In this document: piece by piece, positions 11,728 to 22,266 of the stretch | Numbering within the stretch: the stretch's first letter is position 1 | How the letters are laid out: every line of letters starts with the position of its first letter | Origin: Krasilnikovozyma curviuscula | Lineage: Eukaryota > Basidiomycota > Tremellomycetes > Cystofilobasidiales > Mrakiaceae | DNA: 64,000 nt | Direction of reading: 5' to 3' | Assembly (NCBI GenBank): GCA_014825775.1 | Contig: MVAQ01000106.1 | Location: forward strand, 1 to 64,000 | The notes under the pieces: model-generated | The model's input: the letters and a program-made list of their open reading frames with translations, nothing else | Told to the model about the DNA's origin: nothing | Databases searched by the model: none | Program-made: the position numbers and the translations under genes

Positions 11728-13052
11728 TCATAACGTCTTCATGATCTTCGCCAGAACCAGTCTATGGTCGCTCACTCTCCCCTTCCACCCGCTCTCATCG
11801 CCGTCGACCCAATTGTCGACAGTGCCTGCCATATCGACCTTCCATCTGCCCTGACACTTCTCGTGCACAAACACAAAATCGATTTCTGTCCCACGGTCGT
11901 ATGCACCGAAGCCTGTGTACGTGAGGCGGGGGCCAAAAGGCAGAGAAAGAGAATGAGGGTGTGGGTAGAGGGAGGCGAGGGTGCGGGTGTTGAGGAAGCA
12001 AGGGGACGGGCTGGTGATGTTCTTGTAGCCTTCTTCTTCAGCTGGAGAATCTTTTTTGGAATGGAAAAGGTAGTCGTGTTAGATTCAATAAATTGGGGGA
12101 CGGAACAGATGGTGAAGGAAACGTGCTTAGATCACCACCGATCAAAATCAAGCTTTCACCGTCATCCTCGACATCTAGCGTCCCCTCTATCCTCTGACAC
12201 TCTTGTGGCACTAGATCTCTGAGTATTTCCCCTGAATGAGCTCGTGAAACGCGACCTTGGTCATCCCAATGGGTTGCGACGACATGGACTAGAGACGATC
12301 TACGTGGCCGACCGGAGCCAGCGGGGGAGGTTGATCGGAGTGAGAGTGTAACGAGGGAAGCTATTCGGGTTTGAGAAGCGTCCCAGTCTGTGAAAGGGAA
12401 ATGGAATGATTGAGCACGAGATAGGATCCCGCAGCACCTGAGCATACGTGTGACAAACGAACCTTTACTGCCTGGAACGTCAGGAGTCTTTGATAACCTT
12501 GTTTCCGAACTCTAGTTAGTTAGATGTAGACTTCCTCCCACTGCTACAAACCCAAAAGGAAAATAACGAGCTTACCAGATGTACTTAACCGCCTCGAACT
12601 TGAACACCTCCTTCTTCCAAAAGACAGGACTGTACTCTCCAGCTTCTTTCCCATCGTCCCTACCCACCCCTCTCCAGTCCCATGCAGGACCAAGGAGAAT
12701 ACTCAGATCTGAACACTGGTTCACAAGGGCTTCCTGAAAACAAACGACATCGACGTCGTGCCAGAGGAGCGTATCCAGCACTTTCCACCTCCTTTCAGCC
12801 CATGGCTGTCCTCAGTAGATCAGCACAACATATATTACAGATTAGGTAGTAGAACCAACGTACTTTCTCGCCGTATCCTGTTCCAGGAAACCGCTGCTGA
12901 TAGACCGGAGCTGCGGATGTCGAAGGACGAGGTGGAAGAGGGTCCTTGACGCTCGCTGTGTCGTATCTTAGATTCCAGGTTCCTATGGTGAAACTGACTG
13001 GGTCATCCTGCTTGTTGGCGGAAGCGATCTTGAAGCCTGGAATGAGCTGCAT
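11728..13052 (-). CDS. Endonuclease/exonuclease/phosphatase (EEP) family protein
   Basis: Member of the Mg-dependent phosphodiesterase fold shared by DNase I, Ccr4-type deadenylases and lipid phosphatases; the substrate is unknown. The minus-strand exons give, in order: MQLIPGF, TIGTWNLRYDTASVK (metal site 1, Asn), WHDVDVVCFQEALVNQ (catalytic Glu), and VFWKKEVFKFEAVKYIW. Then come VHVVATHWDDQGRVSRAHS (catalytic His), LILIGD-SPAEEEGYKN (Asp block, formed by splicing over a weak GTGATC donor near 12130), YTGFGAYDRGTEIDFVFVH, and the C-terminal His in RVSDHRLVLAKIM. All conserved active-site blocks are present, so the enzyme looks functional. There is no signal peptide or leucine-rich region, so it is not a classic Ccr4. 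ATG at 13050-13052 is the first in the conserved frame. Confidence 0.85.
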
Positions 13053-13643
13053 TCCTTATTGAGTGGGAGGCGGTTGAAGAGGGGACAGCAGCGGTGGGGC
13101 TATAAATGGACATTGTGAACAATTTTTAATATGGTAAGGTGTTGTTACTCTACAGCACTTAAAATCCATCGTAATATAGAGTTTAGTATCGTGGGATTGG
13201 TTGAAAAGGTTCAAAGCTTTCTCGCCGTAAGGTCCACCACCGACCAAGCAGTGCCCTCCTTGTCTTGGTTGAATCGGTAGGTACCGGCTTCATTCAGAAG
13301 AAAACCATTGAGCTCTGTCTCTTTCTCTTATAAGGTGAGTGCCATCCCTTTTAGATGATTTTTCTTATTAGCAAAAAAACTTTAAGTAGCCAAAATTTGT
13401 AAACAACCGGACATGGAATTGCCGAGTAGCCTACTCAAGAAAAAAAGACTTGCCAGCAGAGTATGCTTCTGGAAGATAACAAGATGTGTTGCTCATTGCA
13501 ATATCTTAAGCCGGGTAACTAGACTTGGTGTCCAGTGAAAGGTGGAAAAGTTTGTTATCGCAACATGGTCATAATTCTAAACGCCTCCTCGTACAACAGA
13601 AACGAAAGCAATACTAATACAGTCCTACCTCCGTCAGCTCCTC
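13053..13643. other. Intergenic: upstream of EEP gene
   Basis: About 590 bp containing the EEP promoter and the 3' flank of the next minus-strand gene. An AT-rich stretch lies around 13350-13400. No supported feature. Confidence 0.5.
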
Positions 13644-14179
13644 TTATTTGAACTGCCCCTCTCTCTCAGGCGTTCCAATCCAGCCGCCTTGCTTCAGTGT
13701 CGCCTTCCTGCTCCTTGAATCGTACGGATCCAGTGGAAACGGAGTCGACGGACGTCTGACGAGTGCTGGTGATGCTCCGGCTGACGTGTAGGAGTCGAAA
13801 GTATCTTCCGATTGACGAGGGGAGGTGATGGTCGACGTTGGGAGGGTAAGCGTCATCTGTTGTGGAGAGTTGGTGAAAGGGGAGGACGTGCGCCGGGAGA
13901 GTAATCTTGACACAGACACACAGAAGAGCAGCATTGGCATGTCAGTTCAGACCGACAGATACGAGAGCTTATGTGGGAGGCAGGGACTCACGAGGACGAC
14001 GAGCCCACGTCTGTCGAGCCTGCTGCCATTGGTTCTGATCTAAGTCGAGGTTGCGTGTCGGCGTTAGCGACTGCTGTATAAGATGAAGTGCTGCTGCTCG
14101 ACGAGACCGTAGAGGTGTACGAGTAGTCTGAATGAGCTGAACTCGACCTTGAAGGGCTTCGTTTGGTGAAAAAAGTCAT
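13644..14179 (-). CDS. Small Ser-rich hypothetical protein
   Basis: Not recognised. Two exons (14179-13992 and 13905-13644, with an 86-bp GTGAGT..CAAG intron at 13906-13991) join in frame into about 149 residues. The N-terminal half is Ser/Tyr/Thr-rich (MTFFTKRSPSRSSSAHSDYS, then a Ser run) and probably disordered. The second half has TFDSYTSAGASPALVRRPST and PLDPYDSRSRKATLKQGGWI. It ends TPEREGQFK. Many SP/TP dipeptides suggest phosphorylation. No signal peptide, membrane segment or known domain is visible. The clean splice and protein-like second exon favour a real gene. Confidence 0.6.
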
Positions 14180-14882
14180 TTTTGCGAGCGGATATCGAGC
14201 AATAGCCGTCGGTTTGTTTTGATGCAGATTTGAAAGAGGTCTTTCACTCAGAAGGCAGGCAGCTGGCGGTTTGGCTTAAGACGGCAGAAGATGATGGTTG
14301 GATTCAAAAAGAGAGGGATGACTTATATGGTTGAGGTGTCGTTCGTTTTTTCGCTGATGTTGTTCGGTTTTGTCAGCAGTGTCCCACCGTGCGCGAAAAG
14401 GGCGTGCGTACTTCTTCGGGGTCGATCGCTGGCCTATGGATTCGAGCGCCGTGGACTTCCCAATGACTGTGATTCGCTGGAACCTTCTACCGAGTCAAGT
14501 GCTTTATCGTGTGAAGGCCGCTGTGACAGAGCGGGCGAAATCAAAATAAACAACATGTCGTGAGAAAATTTGCATTGACAAACCATAGCGTCGTAAGCGT
14601 GGCGCGATAGAACTCATATGATAATGGGTCGCAGACATGATTCAAACAGTGGAACAAAGCATTAACAACGGAGAGGTAATGCATATGGTTGCTGCTCTGG
14701 AGAAAATGCCAAGTAAACAAGAAGGCTCTGACGCAGGAGATAGGAGAGCAGCCAAGACCGGACTACACACTTTCATACACGACGACAGGAGTGGATTGAT
14801 TGTATATTTACACTCTAGAAATTTACACTGTATCAGATTACTCCTTCCCATCCTGCAAGTGCAAAGGCACCCCCTCTCTTGT
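14180..14882. other. Intergenic region
   Basis: About 700 bp. A plus-strand ATG frame of 90 codons (14291-14563) has a hydrophobic start but low coding character and no relatives I recognise. It is not called as a gene. Confidence 0.5.
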
Positions 14883-17800
14883 TCAGAGCCTTCTCATCGG
14901 ACCATCCTGCTGATCATCTCCACCATCTCCGGCAATTTTGTTCAATTCATTGAAAATATCAAAGCCGTCACCATTGCTGTTCGGGAAGAAAGGGAACTGG
15001 AACTCATTGCCGAACGCGTCTCCGGTCGCCTGTTCACTCAGATTTCCAAACTCATGGCTGTCGACCAGCATGTCGTCAAGGATCGTGTTGCTTGAGCCGG
15101 GTGCAAAGAGGGCATGAAGCATGTCAAAGTCGTCCCCAAATCGCATTGGTGGGAAACTCTCTTGTAGGATTGAAGAGGTCAAAGGCGTTGTGTCGAATGG
15201 CGTCTGCTGAGAGTTCGTGGAGAGGTAGATGGGGGAGGAGAAGAGAGCTTCAGCAGAGGAGGGTTGGGGATCAAGGTCAACAATCTGCTGCATTGGGTAA
15301 TTGGTGAAAGAGGAAAAAGTAGCGACAGTCCTTAGCGCATCCTGTTGTAGCGGGTCAAGCGAGAAGCCATCAGCGATTCATTTGGATGAGACGACATCGA
15401 AGCAAACTTGCCTGCATTCTTCCTGCCGATAACCAATTCGCAGAAGCATTACCCAAAACGTCCATTAGACGATTGACATTCTTCGCCGCACCCTCATTGT
15501 CGCCCGTTGGAGCTGACCAAATGTGCAACAGCTGGATAGTCGCAAAACTAAATGAGTAATCGACGACTTCAATGGGTATAATGTCCATTGCTCTCGAAAG
15601 GCGTTCGACAATCTCGGTGCCAATGGTGGCGGAGTGTTTACACACCAGGAAGCTCGGATGGTGCAGCAGGTCGGGTTTTCGAACGCGAGGGGTGAAGGGT
15701 CGGTGCGCAAAGATGCGGGTTGCGTGAAACTGAGAGAGGAGGAGTGCGGATTGGGAGAGCCAGAGAGGGTTCGACTCCGAGACGGTCCAGCGGAGGTGAG
15801 AGGGTAGGACGGAGGATTCCCATTCGTTCAATAGCGAGTCAAGACGAGCGACTTCGGTGGAGTAGGGATCATTTTTGCTGAGTTTACATTTGAGTGGAGA
15901 TGTTCGGTTTGTTCGGTTCTTCATAACAAAATGTTCTCAGTCCGCGGCACTACCCATCTCGAGAACTCCAACGGTACTCACCACCATTCTGTTACTCAGC
16001 CCTGTAAGTCTGGTGAGCTGAATTTTTGCAACAAAGAATGATACAACCGAAGGTATACCCTCTGGTTGCTTGAAGTTGTCATCCCAAAATGCATCGTCGA
16101 CCTCCGTTGGGGTCGGGATGTCGATTTCATCATCTTGGATACAAGAGGCTGGAAAGGTGAAACTGCCGGTCAACACGCACGTCAAAGGATATTTCAGTTG
16201 AAAGTCAGAACTCACGTCGTGCCATCAAGGAGCAGACATATTTCTCAATGGCCCACATGCAGTAGAACGTCCTGATGACCAGCTCCTGTTCAAACCTGGG
16301 TTTCCTGCTAACGATATGCCTTCTGTGCCATCCGAGTTCAATCATCGACCTCATTCCTTGATCTACTAGTCCAAACCAGCTATGTCTGGATCCGCCGAGA
16401 CGGAAGACCGAAAACAATGTCACAGCCTGCATAGAGAAGAGATGGAAAGTCATCTGTTCCTTCTTGTCGTTCCAGCTAGAGAAGTAGGTCCAGCCCTTGG
16501 CGTATTGCATCCTGTTACCAATTGCAGCGTCGTGTCTAGAGGTTACGACGGTAGTTGAGCTTACATATCGGTGAGATCAAATTAGGGACTTGACTCACTC
16601 ATACAAAGGAGCCCATTTACTTCCAATAGCAAACACCGCCAGACACAGACTCTCGAAGTCTCCATCAGTGAGATACAGCTTCTCCTGGAACTGTTTTTCA
16701 AATGAAGGGCGGTGGAGGATCGGGGTGTAGACATTCTGGTGAGTAAAGTAATTTCTGATGAGGAGCGACGCGACCTCAGGAGATGGCCAGATGGTTGGGA
16801 ATGTAGGCCGGGACTTAGTAATTTCGCTCGGGATCCTATGATCAGTAGCGAAAATCAGAATATAATTTCATATCTGTGAAGAGAGTTGCAAACTCGGCTT
16901 ACTTCTCCCAATTTGGCATCCGCCAAAACAGAGGTCGACAGATACTCTGAAGGGCATTGTAGAAGGCATCAGGGTCTTTGTTGAGTGAGTACTTTAGGTG
17001 AAAATCTCTCAAATGGCCTAAGATCTCCATACCACATGCTGACTTGTCGGATCATAGTCACCAGAGGTCAAGTCAATCAAAATGCGAAGTATGAAGGTGA
17101 CAGAAACGGCGGAACTCACTTTTCCGAGGTATGGCAATGGGTGTGGAGGGAAAGCTGAACTTCCATCACCCATCTTGATCTTACTCATCTGATTCGTCAA
17201 CGCCTGCAGGCTGTCCATTTCTTCCGTATCCAGGCCCGCAGGATCGGAATCAATTGCTTGGCTTGATTTCAACAATGCCAGATTGGGAGAGCCAAACGTT
17301 GAGACACCGTTTCCAGAAGGACCACATATAGAGTCAAACATTTTGTTGGTCGATGGGGATTGTAGGAAGGATGATTGTGCATCGTTCCTGAGAGTCACTT
17401 GGTCGTCGGGGGAGGAAGAGGAACTGTCGCTCTTTGATTTTTCTTCTGGTGGGGGAAACACTGCAGCAAACTTCTTCCTATCAACTTTAGGACCTAGGTC
17501 TGGGTAATTTGCCAGGTCGATCCCGGGTATAAGCTAGAGGATAGTAACACCACCGTCATGACGAGCTTTCTTTAATACTCAGTGTCCAAGATAAAACATA
17601 CCCGTTCCAGTAAAGCCTCCAACTGAGCGACTCTGTATTCTAGAGCTTGAGTATATCCTTTTGGTGGACCTTTACGGAGGGAGATGGTTGGAAAGACGCA
17701 GTGAAGGTTGTTCTTCAAGCAACGGGTGCATTTGCTGCGATCATCAGGAGAAGGAATGCAGCGAATCTAGGATGACAGAGCAGAAAATGAGCTTTTTGGA

Positions 17801-17966
17801 GGTAAAACCAACAGGAGTTGAGTTGCTTACCTTCTTGCTATGACACAGCTCACCTAGCGAAACAAAGACAAGTGAGATCAATGCCAAAGTTGACATCTCG
17901 CTCACCGGCCAGCTAGGACTCACAAGCAGCCTTCCTATTGGGATTATCAGGGTGAACTGGGGGCAT
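14883..17966 (-). CDS. Zn2Cys6 fungal-specific transcription factor (paralogue A)
   Basis: Nuclear DNA-binding regulator with an N-terminal binuclear zinc cluster and a fungal_trans middle domain. From ATG at 17964-17966 the spliced start reads MPPVHPDNPNRKAAC, then ELCHSKKIRC, then KCTRCLKNNLHC. That is all six zinc-binding cysteines with CX2C-X6-C-X9-CX2C-X6-C spacing. The first intron splits the codon of the first Cys and the second follows CHSKK. A linker and heptad region (ALEYRVAQLEALLER) follow. The middle domain contains PTFPTIWPSPEVASLLIRNY, GDFESLCLAVFAIG and WFGLVDQGMRSMIELGWHRR. PIEVVDYSFSFATIQLLH lies further on. The last exon (14883-15293) is acidic and Asn/Phe-rich, a plausible activation region. 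The closest relative in the window is the gene at 27480-30435. Target genes are unknown. Confidence 0.9.
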
Positions 17967-18552
17967 GATGATCCCCACTTATTCAAGAGCGAAACGGCGC
18001 TAAGCACCCCTTTGTGAAAGCGAACACTAAATTGGTCAGCTTCGGCGCCAGAACAGGCGGGACCGCTGGACACGCTATACATACAGAGGGAGACCTCTTC
18101 ACCGACAAACTTGTCTAAGAGTTGAAGATAAGTAAAAAAAGGAGAGGCTGAAGCAGGTTTGAGCCAACAGTGAAGCTCACGTTTAACGCTGCCTCAATGT
18201 GACGAGGCTATAGAACAACCAGCTGACTCTGGTTATTGAGCTACTTGTTCTACCGTAGCAGACCTGTAGTAAGGTCCTAGTTCAATTCAGATACTTGATG
18301 GGTGGTGAGGCTGACTTCTCGATATTCTTGGTGACTGGCTGAGGAGACTTGAAAGCGAGTCTATTCTCGTCGCCAACTGCGACTGAGACAATTTCTCTAT
18401 TTGTCTTCAAAAGCTCGGGAACCAGCCAACAACCGGTCCCAAGGGTAGTTTGCTATATTCCTTGACGCTACCGGTAACCACATCGAGCTTTCTTCAGCTC
18501 CAAACCCCAAACTCGAGCCTCAAGGTTTCTCTCATTTCCCTCAGGGTCAATC
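17967..18552. promoter_or_regulatory. Shared divergent region of Zn2Cys6 factor A and MED7
   Basis: 586 bp between two divergent start codons, so it should hold both promoters. No clear operator, repeat or structured RNA was recognised. Confidence 0.5.
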
Positions 18553-19713
18553 ATGGAAGGAACACCCCCTCCCCAGGCTTCATCTGTATTCCCAGCACCA
18601 CCTTCCTCATACCTGTTTCACACACCCGAGAACTTCGCCCTCCTCTCAACTCTCCGTTCGAAAATTGGACCTCTTCCAGCTTCCTTGCCGAGCTTAGAGG
18701 AACAGAGGAAGATTGTAGAGAATGACAATCTGGATACTGGATTGGAAATGCTAGAGCCTCCAAGAGTAGACTGGATTGAGGAGTTCGAAGATGGATTTGA
18801 GACGTTTGGAGCGTTCTACCCTGTGAGGCTATTCTTGTTGGCTTCGCTCACCTGTAATGAAGTGCTCGGAGCTGACATTACATTACTCGTGTTGGTACCT
18901 ATTGTGGTTCATCAGATTGCGTATGGTATTCCAACGGTTGAAGAAATGGGAATCCCTCGACTGATACCGAAAGATATCCAAGGTTCGTTTCTTCTGACGT
19001 TCATTCCTACCCGTCACCTGTCTAATATTTTTCTTTTCTTGTCTAGACCAACGTCCTTACCTCCTGACACTCCTTCGCACTTTCTTAACGACCTATACCT
19101 CCCTACTCTTCGCTCTCACTCGTCCGCCGCCACCACTCCCAACGCAGGAAGGGGAGATGCCTGAGATCGTCGCGAAGCCATATGTCGACAAGATGGCTGA
19201 AATCGGCGTTAATATGATATGTGGGGTTAATGAGCTGAGGGAAGTTCAGGTATGTCCTTCTTTACTCTTGACATCAACCGTAGTGTTAAGCTGACACCGA
19301 GAATGTGTTCTTCCAGGCGAGAGCAACGTTAGAGCTGTTGATGACTGAACAGCTCAATCGAAGAAGAGAAGAAACAGCAAAAATTAAGCAGTGAGTTCTA
19401 TTATTTGCGCTTCCCTTTTCGGATATCAATGCGTGACCTCTGAGCTGACGCTATTGCTTCCTTTCTCGACAGGAAATGCGCCGACTTGACGAGATCGCTA
19501 TCGCTCCTCCGTTCAAAATCACTTTCGTCATCAGCTTTTTCTGTGAGTTGATCTACCACGCCAATTCTCTTATCATATAGTTTAGTTGACGTAGCCCCGA
19601 CCGTTTCTTTGATACAACAGATGGCACCTCTTCGAACTGAAAACTCACAGTCGGCAGAAAATACGGAACAACAGAAGTCAATCAGCATTATTAAGGCGTT
19701 GGAGAGTATATAA
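18553..19713 (+). CDS. MED7: Mediator complex subunit 7
   Basis: Middle-module subunit of Mediator, bridging gene-specific factors and RNA polymerase II. The spliced protein begins MEGTPPPQASSVFPAPPSSY, then LFHTPENFALLSTLRS. It contains EPPRVDWIEEFEDGFETFGA and, after an intron, VEEMGIPRLIPKDIQDQRPY, the family's most conserved stretch. The rest is a long helical region (LLTLLRTFLTTYTSLLFAL, ARATLELLMTEQLNRRREET) that would pair with MED21. It stops at 19711-19713. Five introns were inferred, all with acceptable GT/AG ends. The ATG lies directly before the conserved Pro-rich start. Length (about 250 residues) suits MED7. Confidence 0.88.
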
Positions 19714-20067
19714 TTGTTACTTGAGTATTTAGAGGGTCACTGATCCAAAGGGGTATTAGGGAGAATGCTAGAATGTTGTACGAATTTCTTCGGTCTTGGT
19801 ACCTTCTATGATCCAAGCGAGATGAAGTGACTCCTCTCACAAGCAGTGCCTGTGCTAGCCCGAACGGCGAACCGAAGTGTTTTGATTTTGGTTTCCCACG
19901 CCGCACGGTGGTGGCATCCCTCGACCGCACGCGCTGCTTTCCGGCCCTGAGTGACTAAAGCTTTCTAACAACTCCTCATCCTTTCATCTTTATAAGCGTA
20001 GACATCGATCATTCCCAACTCTCTTTGATTAGACCTCAACACACCTTCCCACCAAACCATACCTGAG
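19714..20067. promoter_or_regulatory. Intergenic with TATA-like element
   Basis: 354 bp between MED7 and the next plus-strand frame. A TATAAG at 19991-19996 lies 72 bp before the ATG at 20068 and may be a core promoter. No other feature. Confidence 0.35.
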
Positions 20068-20540
20068 ATGACGTCGAGTGCAAAGAGCAGACCACCTCTT
20101 CCAACCTTTGATTCATCATACTTCTCCCTTGTGTTCTCTTCTCTCTCTCAACACCCAGAGGGGAAAAGACCCGACAACCATCGACGACTCAGTCGATGCT
20201 GGACCTCGTTCGACGGATGGAGAGCAGACTGGTCAACACCGTACGAGCTTCCCCTTTTCTCTCCAGCTCAAAGCCAGGCTACTGACTCTCTTTTGATACA
20301 AACAGCCAAACAACTCCTACAGCATTCCCAATCCACTTCATACCTTTCTCTGAGCTGGCTCAGCAGCAACCACCACCTTTGGTTGCGTCATCGGAAAGCA
20401 CACGTCCACGTCGCCCACAGAGTACAAACCGGACCCTCACACCCCACCCTTCGGTAGTCAAAGGGAACAGACACAATGGTCCCCTGAAGAAGTTGGTTGC
20501 TAGTTTGCTGAGAAGAAAGGGGCGTGTTCAGAGAGTTTGA
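20068..20540 (+). CDS. Possible small Pro/Ser/basic hypothetical protein
   Basis: Not recognised. ATG at 20068 opens MTSSAKSRPPLPTFDSSYFS. A 65-bp intron (20241-20305) has a GTACGA donor, a CTGAC branch site and an ACAG acceptor. It joins to QTTPTAFPIHFIPFSELAQQ, a Pro/Ser-rich stretch and a basic end (KKLVASLLRRKGRVQRV) at 20540. The total is about 135 residues. The intron with its branch point and the upstream TATA-like box support expression. The first exon's frame is less certain because all three frames are open. No domain, signal peptide or membrane segment is visible. Confidence 0.4.
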
Positions 20541-20996
20541 AGGTCGGGGGAAATGTTTGTTTGGATTGTCAAATACAGATGTTTGTTGTTGTTGCGCAAA
20601 TATGCGTAATCCTGTAGATAAGCTGTACTTTCTCTTCTTCTCCATATATCAGAAATCGCAAGAACAAGGGTCAAGGATAAGGGACACTGTTGTTTTGAGG
20701 AGAGGTCTCCTCTGCCTCTGCGCACAGTGGCGTTGGGTTTTTATATACCTTTGCGCCAACGCTCGAACCGTTTGACGTCTTGAGCAAGACCTGACATTCA
20801 GTCTTCTTGTATTATCCAATCGTTCTTGAATTTAAGAATTTCCTTCAAATCCCTACAAGACCCGGGGAGATAAATTTGCGCCCGACTCCCTCCTGGCGTC
20901 AGCAAGTTACTCCCCAGCTCGTAAATAGACGTTGTTCCAGCTTCATCCTCAAACCACAATCACCAATTAGAAATCAACAATAGATACCAGAGTCGA
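20541..20996. other. Intergenic region
   Basis: 456 bp between two small plus-strand genes. TTTTATATACC near 20739-20749 is a TATA-like sequence but lies about 250 bp from the next ATG. Nothing else seen. Confidence 0.4.
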
Positions 20997-21499
20997 ATGC
21001 ATTTTCAGCTCATCCACTACAAGTCTCACAGCTCCCTCAGCTCCTTTCAACACAAAAGCAGCTCCCAGCTTCCTACAAGTGAGCCCCTCCGACGGACCCA
21101 ATCCCTATCTGGCATCATACACGTCCCAACCCATCACAACCACCTTCCATCAGTGAGACCAACTTCTGGTCCTCCTTCCAAGGCTTTGGTCGACCCACAA
21201 GTCGAGAGAATCAAGAAGGAGCCTGATTGCAGGTTAGCTAAGCCTTCGACTCAAGCTGCTTGCTCCCAGTTTGTTAACTCTGTGAAAATTGTATCAATAG
21301 TCCACTTCCATGCTGCTCTCAAGCCCACTCCTCAAACACGTACTGTATTCTCCATCCTCCTCCGAACTATCACCATCACACGCATCAAGTTTTGTACCAC
21401 CCACAGCCCCATCATGTTCACCAAAACCAGCACCAGAAGAGTACTGATAATCAAGGATGTGTATTGAGGAAACCTACTCCTTGTCCTTGGGGTATCTGA
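20997..21499 (+). CDS. Possible small His/Pro-rich hypothetical protein
   Basis: Not recognised. The frame starts at ATG 20997 (MHFQLIHYKSHSSLSSFQHK). It is open without splicing to 21467. Removing a well-formed 68-bp intron (21233-21300, GTTAGC donor, TTAAC branch, AATAG acceptor) shifts to a second frame. That frame is strikingly His/Pro/Gln-rich (NYHHHTHQVLYHPQPHHVHQ) and ends RKPTPCPWGI at 21499. The two readings share the first 78 residues. I prefer the spliced form because the intron has all consensus parts. A His-rich tail could bind metal, but that is speculation. No membrane segment or signal is evident. Confidence 0.42.
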
Positions 21500-22266
21500 T
21501 GCAAATTGATCGTCATTTGTGTTTTTGGAATTCGGACGTGGGAATATAGAAAGGTGAATATGGACATACGTTCAATACACGGACTTTCCAGGTTCGGGAA
21601 GCACTACGTAGACCCCGTGTTATTATACAAAAAGCTTGAGTTTCTGAAGGGTAGAAGGAGATCTGAAGATGAGTTGAGACTCTGAATATTGCTGTGAAAG
21701 CGATGTACTGCTGTTTCCTCTGTGATGTTGCGACGAGATCAAGAAGAAGAGTACAGACTTAAAGAGCGCTTATATCTATCTCATCTTCTCGAGCAGATGT
21801 TCTTGCAATCCATTTGTAGTTCTCTTATTATATCTGTAAAGACTTAATGACATCGCGTTTGACACGACCAGGCTCCTACACCACTCATCTCGGACAACCT
21901 CCAAACATCGAAACTAGCATACTGCAACTCAATCAGTATGTATTATGGAGAGTATAGTGCTTTATTGCTGAAGATGTGCGACGAGGGCCGAAATGGTACG
22001 TTTGCAGGCCCATCTATGCGAGAATTACTCCCCAGAGATTATCAACATCCGTCGAATATTCCTTCACCAAGTCTAAGCTCGAAATGACTACTTACAGTTC
22101 TAAGTCTTCTACACCTTCTTTTCTTTTTCTTTCTTTCTTTTCTTTTTTTTTTTTTTGCCATCGTTCGCTCTTCACTGGTGCGTGGTTCCAATGTCCTCGC
22201 GATGATCTATTTCTGCTCTGCTTATCGCTCACTTTCCCTATTAACATTCGAAAGAGTCGAATGTAG
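21500..22266. other. Intergenic upstream of PSD1
   Basis: 767 bp, presumably the PSD1 promoter and leader. It contains a pyrimidine-only run at about 22114-22156 that ends in T14. It is not followed by a useful AG, so a leader intron is not demonstrated. Confidence 0.45.
22114..22156 (+). repeat. Polypyrimidine (C/T) tract before PSD1
   Basis: Uninterrupted pyrimidine tract with CTTTT-type units merging into a T homopolymer, about 110 bp before the PSD1 start. Such tracts are common in fungal promoters and leaders and are length-unstable. Confidence 0.7.

Noticed and set aside
14291..14563. Plus-strand 90-codon ATG frame with a hydrophobic start
   Set aside because: Odd composition, no splice partners and no family resemblance.
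15766..15780. GGTTCGACTCC resembling a tRNA T-loop
   Set aside because: It lies in conserved coding sequence of the Zn2Cys6 factor and lacks the rest of a cloverleaf.
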